A stretch of 20,000 nucleotides of DNA, taken from NCBI GenBank assembly GCA_019918135.1, contig WBZZ01004804.1:1-20000 (forward strand), given 5' to 3'. Position 1 is the first letter of the stretch. Each line of letters opens with the position of its first letter. The DNA is from Paulinella micropora. Its lineage: Eukaryota > Cercozoa > Imbricatea > Euglyphida > Paulinellidae. Below are positions 15,301 to 20,000 of this stretch, piece by piece. Made by a program: the position numbers and the translations under genes. The notes beneath the pieces are model-generated. The model made no database searches. It saw nothing but the letters and a program-made list of their open reading frames with translations, and had not been told where the DNA came from.

Positions 15301-16033
15301 TTAAGTCTGCTGTCGTTTTTAATAAAAGCCTAGCATCAAATCTGCCATCAGTATAATACAAATTGGTTCCTTCTGCTAAGTTAGTAGTTGATTTAGTCGC
15401 GAGCCGTGTGTCAAAATTTGAATTATCTCTGGCTGTGGTATAGTATAAATTGGTTCCTTCTGCTAAGTTAGTGGTTGATTTAGTCGCGAGCCGTGTGTCA
15501 AAAGCATCATCAAATGTCGTAGTGGTTATGATTGAAGAAACCAATATCGTATTTAGTAAATTAACTCCTGTTGTGTTCAAATAACCGCCCATATTAATGT
15601 TGCCGAATTCATCAACATTTATCGGAAAGGTTTTATTTACCCAGTTTAAGGAGTTATATGTTGGATAACTATTCATTGCGATTGGTGCCGTTATGACTAC
15701 ATCCGTTAATTTATCCAGTTCAAAATCGCTCATAAAACTTGAAGTTAATGTAGCAAATGAAGTCTTACCCAACCCATCTGTTTTTAAAACCTGATTTGCT
15801 TTGCCGTCCGCTATTGGTAGGTCGTATTTGTTATTAATTGAGACATAACCAGTATCAGATATCAACAAAGAGGAGTTATTATTTCTTGAAGATATTGTTA
15901 TGTCATCTGTCCTTGCTTGAATTGAGTTTGCTTCAATATGATCACCATATAATACTCCATCAATTTCTAAATCTTCATCCACTATGACAGATCCGTAAAA
16001 ATGATATGTCAATGGATTTCCTAAATGGTTCAT
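12302..16033 (-). CDS. Giant fibre with phage-type repeats, discoidin-like domain and S74 self-cleaving chaperone
   Basis: Probably a trimeric receptor-binding fibre. The intact 1243-residue frame shows: residues 1-170, virion-proximal beta region starting MNHLGNP; 176-600, about 15 repeats of 25 or 29 residues with core TNLAEGTNLYYTxAR, a unit seen in phage tail fibres; 639-822, a discoidin (F5/8C)-like carbohydrate-binding domain (ASDEYFPAYYAFN, EYIKIDLGAIYRIKTYYVRS); about 850-900, three ITANAG repeats; 900-1085, beta-rich head with GVEFRHSNG; 1090-1243, an S74 intramolecular chaperone with likely cleavage Ser1090 in SDRRKKEDI, then GLIAQEVEEVL and a C-terminal coiled coil. Such chaperones trimerise the fibre and then cut themselves off. 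Four cysteines (about 1158-1179) form an unusual insert. The gene ends in TAG overlapping the membrane-protein start. Confidence 0.9.
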   Translation of the reverse strand: MNHLGNPLTYHFYGSVIVDEDLEIDGVLYGDHIEANSIQARTDDITISSRNNNSSLLISDTGYVSINNKYDLPIADGKANQVLKTDGLGKTSFATLTSSFMSDFELDKLTDVVITAPIAMNSYPTYNSLNWVNKTFPINVDEFGNINMGGYLNTTGVNLLNTILVSSIITTTTFDDAFDTRLATKSTTNLAEGTNLYYTTARDNSNFDTRLATKSTTNLAEGTNLYYTDGRFDARLLLKTTADLKEGTNLYYTTARANTDFDARLLLKTTADLKEGTNLYYTDGRFDARFLLITTADLKEGTNLYYTTARANTDFDTRLGTKSTTNLAEGTNLYYTNARFDTQLETKSTTNLAEGTNLYYTTARANTDFDTLLGTKSTTNLAEGTNLYYTTARANTDFDTRLGTKSTTNLAEGTNLYYTTARANTDFDTRLGTKSTTNLAEGTNLYYTTARANTDFDTRLGTKSTTNLAEGTNLYYTTARANTDFDTRLATKSTTNLAEGTNLYYTNARFDTQLATKSTTNLAEGTNLYCTNARFDTQLATTSTTNLAEGTNLYFTTARDNSNFDTRLATKSTTNLAEGTNLYYTTARANTDFDTRLGTKSIDALSDVIITTPANGQLLTYNGTNWVNSTLAFLALSGGTMTGDVKYGASAFTLYSAPQTMTTNSLPSPFIASASDEYFPAYYAFNLNQNEYWSTAIYYNDTGVYQRTPATTNTWGGTPYTGEYIKIDLGAIYRIKTYYVRSFSANFIETTPSIWYVGPSAYNVTYTLWDSRSGEAWASQTTKTYNPAANATARYVIFIVNKAGSGGTSFRSQPRVASLYFDYETFNYDITNVRNISGYSLTTSGAISATGTITASGLITANAGLTGTTLTASGLITANAGVSGTTLTASVLITANAGISVVNSTADIRGEARSGSHASPVGLYVTANLGHASAGVEFRHSNGTQGVGFGYNSIYAAGSDGNQNLNFYAKGRGSLIANSNFYTSAMLISDGGCKLSIQNQVDGGSNQGIYIWDTTDNNWGIYMATSGAGKALNGGTAPAGASITSHCIRLRVYDTTNNGFVWENSSNVMVMSLNANQGNLWCKGIVVAPSDRRKKEDIKECLGLDFINKLNPVYVIVMIDDNKKQRAGLIAQEVEEVLSEIDRLDFAGLSKEPIMVQCPKQKAECELKGTSACPYTYKCVETGEYDYSIGYTEFIAPLIKAVQQLTKKVVNLEKENNNLMLIIEDLSKQLSEIRAVVFSPNAP
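14230..15515. repeat. Fibre repeat array (about 15 units of 75 or 87 bp)
   Basis: Tandem in-frame units encode the FDTRL...EGTNLYYT...AR shaft. Variants alternate: NAR or DGR units (25 residues) and TTARANTD or TTARDNSN units (29 residues), plus an older LKTTADLKEG subtype at the N-terminal side (about 15130-15360). Units at 14641-14727, 14728-14814 and 14815-14901 are identical over all 87 bases. Confidence 0.9.
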
Positions 16034-16085
16034 ATTTTAATTCTATTATTTTATATTGTAGAATATATATTTAGTCTTTAAAAAA
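16034..16085. promoter_or_regulatory. Divergent fibre promoter region
   Basis: 52 AT-rich bases between the two divergent fibre genes, containing TATTTTATATTGTAGAATATATATTT. TATA-like elements point both ways, though no exact TATAATATA is present. Confidence 0.35.
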
Positions 16086-16714
16086 ATGAATATATTTGGA
16101 CGATCACAAGAACAGCAGTCAATAGATACTAAACCATTGCCGTTACTGCTACTCTTACATTAACAAGAAACATTCAAAATGCTTATGTTGGTCTTGATCT
16201 TATATCGTGGATGGAAAGTTCAACATTTACTACTCTTTGTACTGGCGGACATGGTAGCAAAACAATATCTAATTTAGGTTATGGTTACTTTATTAAAGTT
16301 GCTTTTCGCGGGTCTTTAAATTTACCCGCCCCGTCTGGAATTGGAACCTTTCAGTTCTGGTTTCATAAAACGGATGGAACCAATGTTGATGACTTTTACA
16401 GCGAAGTGCTAAATTATACAACCGCCATTGAGTATAAGTCTTGTGATTGTGTGTGGCTAATTCAAAGATACGGAGTCCAAATGAAAATGATGTGGTTAAT
16501 GACTTGTCCAAATCCAGCGGATACCACCAATAACACAACGATACGAATTTCTGGAAATACAACTAATGAGGTTTTATTGACATATACGACAGATGCTCCA
16601 ATAACATTGGAAGTATATTATAAAACGGCATCAGCCGATTATTTATCCTTTAAACCATCATACTTTAATATTGATGTGATGAGAGATATAGCACTGACTG
16701 CTGATTACATATGA
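16086..16714 (+). CDS. Second fibre-like protein, one frameshift
   Basis: Starts MNIFGRSQ at ATG 16086, closely matching MNLFGQT of the fibre at 1465. The first frame ends at 16163 after 25 residues. From about 16133-16139 the next frame takes over (AVTATLTLTRNIQNAYVGLD) and stays open to TGA 16712-16714; one extra C in CC (16134-16135) would join them. The product is about 209 residues, all beta-type (GTFQFWFHKTDGTNVDD, ITLEVYYKTASADYLSF), with no catalytic motif. It is divergent from the S74 fibre gene and convergent with the gene ending at 16705. A virion surface role is inferred from the shared N-terminus and location. Confidence 0.6.
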
Positions 16715-17376
16715 AACCTATCATACATATCTTTTAGTGTTGTTAGTTTGCCCTCGTGTTGAGATAAGACATCGCGGAAAAATGCCTAAAAATCTAACTT
16801 ATCATATTTAAGAATAGGTCGTTGGTCTGGTGGTATGTGAGCATATCTACTCTCGTGCCATTTATTCATATCCTCCTGTAATATGGTGCGGTCTTCCACT
16901 TTCATATACAAGAAATTAAACGGGTCTTTTCATACTTTCAAATGTGCTGTTATTATTTCATAGCAACTATATCCGCTCTCGGGCGGATTCCTCTTTGCTT
17001 TAATCGGTGTTTTCTTTTCCTTTGGTGGTGTGGGCTCCTCTTTTGCTTCAAAAACTGGTAATTCTTTTTTCGCCAGTTCTTCTCCCACATTAGTTTTAAT
17101 TTCTGTGATACCATTTTCCTTCAAATCACTTTCTTTAAAGGGTGTAAATTCTTCTGGTTCATTATCAAAGAATTTTTTCATCGTATCGGAAGAAGGCAAT
17201 ACGACTTCAACATTATCACCCCGCGGGGGTTGTTCGGGTCGGTATTTTTCGTAAAATGCGACGATATCAGTTTTAAGCGATTTGCTTGTTGGTAGTTTAA
17301 TATCGCTACTCAGATGAGTCCATTTTTCTATTTGGCTCAGATAATCTTTTTTGGTTAATATGTTATATATAAGCAT
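16705..17376 (-). CDS. Unknown replication-block protein with two in-frame stops
   Basis: Family not recognised. The literal frame (17376-16930, 148 residues) has a helical N-terminus (SQIEKWTHLSSDIKL; DIVAFYEKYRP), a disordered Pro/Lys/Glu-rich middle (TPPKEKKTPIKAKRNPPE) and GYSCYEIITAHLK before TGA (16932-16930). The same frame then stays protein-like: KDPFNFLYMKVEDRTILQED, KWHESRYAHIPPDQRPILKY, a TAG (16788-16786), AFFRDVLSQHEGKL and a final TAA at 16707-16705 that overlaps the convergent fibre gene. So the real product is probably about 222 residues with two nonsense changes or errors. It follows the primase-helicase by 26 bases, so a replication accessory role is possible. Confidence 0.55.
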
Positions 17377-17402
17377 AACAAAAAAAATCTGTTCTATATT
17401 AT

Positions 17403-19856
17403 TTATTCATCGCCGTCGTCGTCGCCGTCGTCGTCAAAAGTCCATTCATTATCGCCGTAAATAACCTTCCATTGATTTTTACATTCTTCTAAGGTTGGTA
17501 AATCTATGTATCTAATTCTTACGCCCTCTTCCATTGTTTTCTTCTTTTCTACTACACCTGGCATCAGTTTTCTAAGGCTAGCCCAGAAACTGACCCGTGA
17601 AGTGTGTGGATCATTCACATTTGCTTTATACACATCATACAATGTTTCTTTTGAAACTTCCTTACCAAAATAAATTTCTGGCATTTGATTTGAAATATAT
17701 CCTAAGTTCAAGCAATCCAACCACCACTTTCTCAACTTTGAAAGGGATTTTACTTTTTGTTCTCGCAGTCCCTTTGTGATGATTGTTTCGCGGTCGTTAA
17801 AATCGTTGAGGTCTCTTTCAAAAAGAAACGTCGCCAGTCGTTGCCTATCAATAGATCTAATATCTGTGATCACTTTTCTCTTTTCGTCTGGTTTCATGAG
17901 TGCCAGTTCGTCAGAAACATCAAGGACTAGCCATCGTTGCTCAGTGGTTCCCGCTGGTACTACCAATTCTTCATTTGAAGCAAGGACTAAGAATAACATA
18001 TTTTCTACTGTCAGATCTGGTAAATATTTTTGTTTAAGGGTAAGTGTGTTTTCTGATACAAGTTTCTTAATTGCTCCCGCTCGTTCTTTATCGCCACCCC
18101 ATACCATTTCGTCCATAAATACTACGAAAGCTTTTGCGAGTTGAGCATTGAAATCACCTAATATTTCTTTAACATCGGACGGCTGGAAATAATAATCGGC
18201 ACCTATTATGTCTTTGAATATTTCAAGAATAATACCCTTACCTGCTTGTTCAGTGCTCGTTAAAACTAATGATAAATGTAGTTTTTGCCACGGCTTTTGG
18301 TAAATGATCGCAAACATATCAAGCACTTTTTTGTATATGTCCTGTCTTCCCCCGCACCATCTGTTTAGGATATGTTGAAAGAATGCTTCATTTTTTTCTT
18401 CTTCTGCTGTAAATGATTTTACATCTTTTAATGTGTCCGCTGGAATTTCAAAACCCTTAAACAAGTTATAGAACCCTTGCTTATCATTATCAAAGTATGC
18501 CTTAGGATCAAAGATCACATCATTTACTTCTCGCCTTCTCGGGTGTGTAGTCCACATTTTATACAAATTAACGACATTCAATTTAGCGGTGTTTCTACCT
18601 AGTGCTATCCAGTCTTCCTTTGATAAGTTAGTTTTTATTCTTTTATTTTTGAAGAATGATTCCATCGCTGATTCCGTCTTGTAGCGGAATACCTTCTTAC
18701 CTTTGGAATCAACATATTCTTCAATTATGGTCGGCTTTGCTAAGTTAGCAAAAGTGTATGAATTATTCATCCAGGCCAAGGCAGTATCTAGCAACTCCTT
18801 GAATTTTTCTATACTATTACATTCGCTGGCAAGTCGTCGTAGGTCATCAATCGTGTTGATATTACGAACGATAGGTGGCGATAATTCATGAATTTTTATA
18901 TCTTTTCCTTTGCAATTACTATCATGACAGTAGAAATACAACCCGTCTCTTCTCCATACTACATAGCAATTATCGCTGTTGTTTTCTTCTCCGTTTATGA
19001 TACATACTCGTGTTCCCTTGGTTTTTAAAATAAATATTCTCTGCTTTATTTAAACGATTTCTACATTTGGTATTTTGCGGAGTATAATTTCGCGTATTTC
19101 CTCCAATGTGATATGTTGATATCGTTTCAAAGTTGTATATTCTGGAATTTTGACATCGTAAAATGTATATCATCAGGTCGCATAATCAAATAATCGTCTA
19201 TTTCTACATCTTGTAGCAATTTCAAGGTGTTTAGTTTTGGGGTATATGAATACGGAAACAAAACCCTGTCGCTATCATCTTTATGAGAGTAGATAGTGAG
19301 GAAAGATCTGTTTTGTTATATACAGAAATATCAAGTATGGTTCGTAATTCAATATTCTTGTCGGCTCGTTCAAATGTGAAGCAGAGGTCAGGATAATCTT
19401 TTTCAATCACCACTTCCACATACTTCCAAAACTCTTTTTGTGTTTCGCAGTTTTTAAATACCAAGCCGTTATCATAAGAAAAATTGCACGACATTTTACC
19501 ATTCTTACTCGCATCTAAGTATTTTGCTTTTTTAGGATTATACTTCAAGCATACATTAGTAAATACATTTCCATAAGTGTGTTCCACCGCTCATACATTT
19601 TTTCTCGTGAGATTGATAATTCATCACCATCAATATCGGCAAACATTTGCTGCGGTTTGTTTTCCATTAATACTTCATAGTATTACTTTTGTTCATCGGG
19701 TGTTTTTTCAATCAATTCAATGAAATCCTCTTGAGATGAAACTGTTGTGAATTGTTTATTTCCCCACTTAATAAGAACCGCATCTTGTGATTTATCTCTC
19801 AGTGCTTCTTCTTGTTTCCAATACCATTGTCCATTGGTCAGTGTCGGTGCGGTCAT
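17403..19856 (-). CDS. Archaeo-eukaryotic primase - SF3 helicase fusion (N-terminal half broken)
   Basis: Primes and unwinds viral DNA for replication. From ATG 19856 (after TATATAAC) the first frame reads MTAPTLTNGQWYW and, past a TAA at 19685-19683, has QMFADIDGDE, the catalytic D-x-D of AEP primases (Asp74, Asp76). The frame shifts near 19595, runs 19587-19290 (CNFSYDNGLVFKN), shifts again near 19285 and 19165, and has a TAA with further shifts at 19052-19020. The last frame is then open to 17403. It encodes a Cys/His zinc cluster (RVCIINGEENNSDNC, YFYCHDSNCKGK) and an SF3 helicase: counting from 18941, Walker A STEQAGKG (229-236), Walker B AFVVFMDEM (271-279), motif C LVLASNEE and Arg at RWLVLD. 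The helicase half is intact for 512 codons. The full product would be about 815 residues. Confidence 0.8.
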
Positions 19857-20000
19857 GTTATATAGTCGCTCGGATCTTTTTTATAAAAATAAATTAATTA
19901 TTCTATATATTAGTATATCCATATATACCATTGTCCTTAATAGGAAATTATAATATTTTATATATCTTTATTAAAAAAAAAATACTTTTCTTTTTTTACT
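19857..20000. other. Non-coding AT-rich right edge
   Basis: About 140 bases with no convincing gene, including TATATAGTCGCTCGGATC close to the primase start and then long A/T tracts (ATATATTAGTATATCCATATATACC; runs of A and T). It may be the primase promoter plus the approach to a terminal repeat, but no matching inverted copy occurs within the window. Confidence 0.4.

Noticed and set aside
14230..15515. CRISPR-like array
   Set aside because: The regular repeats have no unique spacers and are in-frame coding units of the fibre shaft.
16786..16932. Reassigned stop codons (TAG or TGA as sense)
   Set aside because: TAG ends the S74 fibre gene and the 8973-9159 gene at sensible places, and TGA ends the fibre gene at 16714, so the standard code is in use.
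18970..19173. 67-codon minus-strand frame taken as a separate gene
   Set aside because: It runs through the middle of the primase in a different frame from the flanking primase pieces; most of it is a shadow created by the frame changes, although a short part (RLNKAENIYF) may belong to the primase.

Overview
The window looks like most of the genome of a polinton-like virus (PLV) or virophage-like virus of a protist or microalga. It carries a double-jelly-roll major capsid protein, a penton-like minor capsid protein, an FtsK/HerA-type packaging ATPase, an archaeo-eukaryotic primase fused to an SF3 helicase, a tyrosine recombinase with features of telomere resolvases, and several phage-like fibre proteins. 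The DNA is AT-rich and the genes are very tightly packed. No ribosomal RNA, tRNA, family B DNA polymerase or bacterial operon signals were seen. Both window ends appear to lie inside or close to the element: the left edge cuts the recombinase gene, and the right edge is non-coding AT-rich DNA upstream of the primase gene.

Layout: (1) 1-1168, recombinase on +, convergent with a small zinc/F-box-like gene (1165-1440, -). (2) 1465-2669, a fibre-like protein on +, then a small gene and a GIY-YIG-like protein on -. (3) 3505-10665, a compact minus-strand morphogenesis block: penton, major capsid protein, two unknown small proteins, ATPase, a proline-rich protein, a 62-codon gene and a 501-residue protein with a parvovirus-type phospholipase A2 motif. 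(4) 10720-12312, a cluster of small genes on both strands, including a conserved FGA-x-GYSDYT protein, a zinc-ribbon protein and a small membrane protein. (5) 12302-16033, a 1243-residue fibre with about 15 phage-tail-fibre repeats, a discoidin-like domain and a C-terminal S74 self-cleaving chaperone; a second fibre-like gene (16086-16714) is divergent from it. (6) 16705-19856, the replication block on -.

A TATAATATA element sits 0 to about 10 bases before many start codons and probably is the viral promoter. Short AT palindromes follow several genes.

Many genes are interrupted by single-base frameshifts (mostly apparent single-base losses in homopolymers) and a few in-frame stops. Breaks are absent from the major capsid, ATPase, PLA2 and S74-fibre genes and dense in the recombinase, small-gene and replication regions. 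This is either uncorrected long-read error or an endogenous, partly decayed copy; sequence alone does not decide. Spans below give the full gene as inferred across such breaks.
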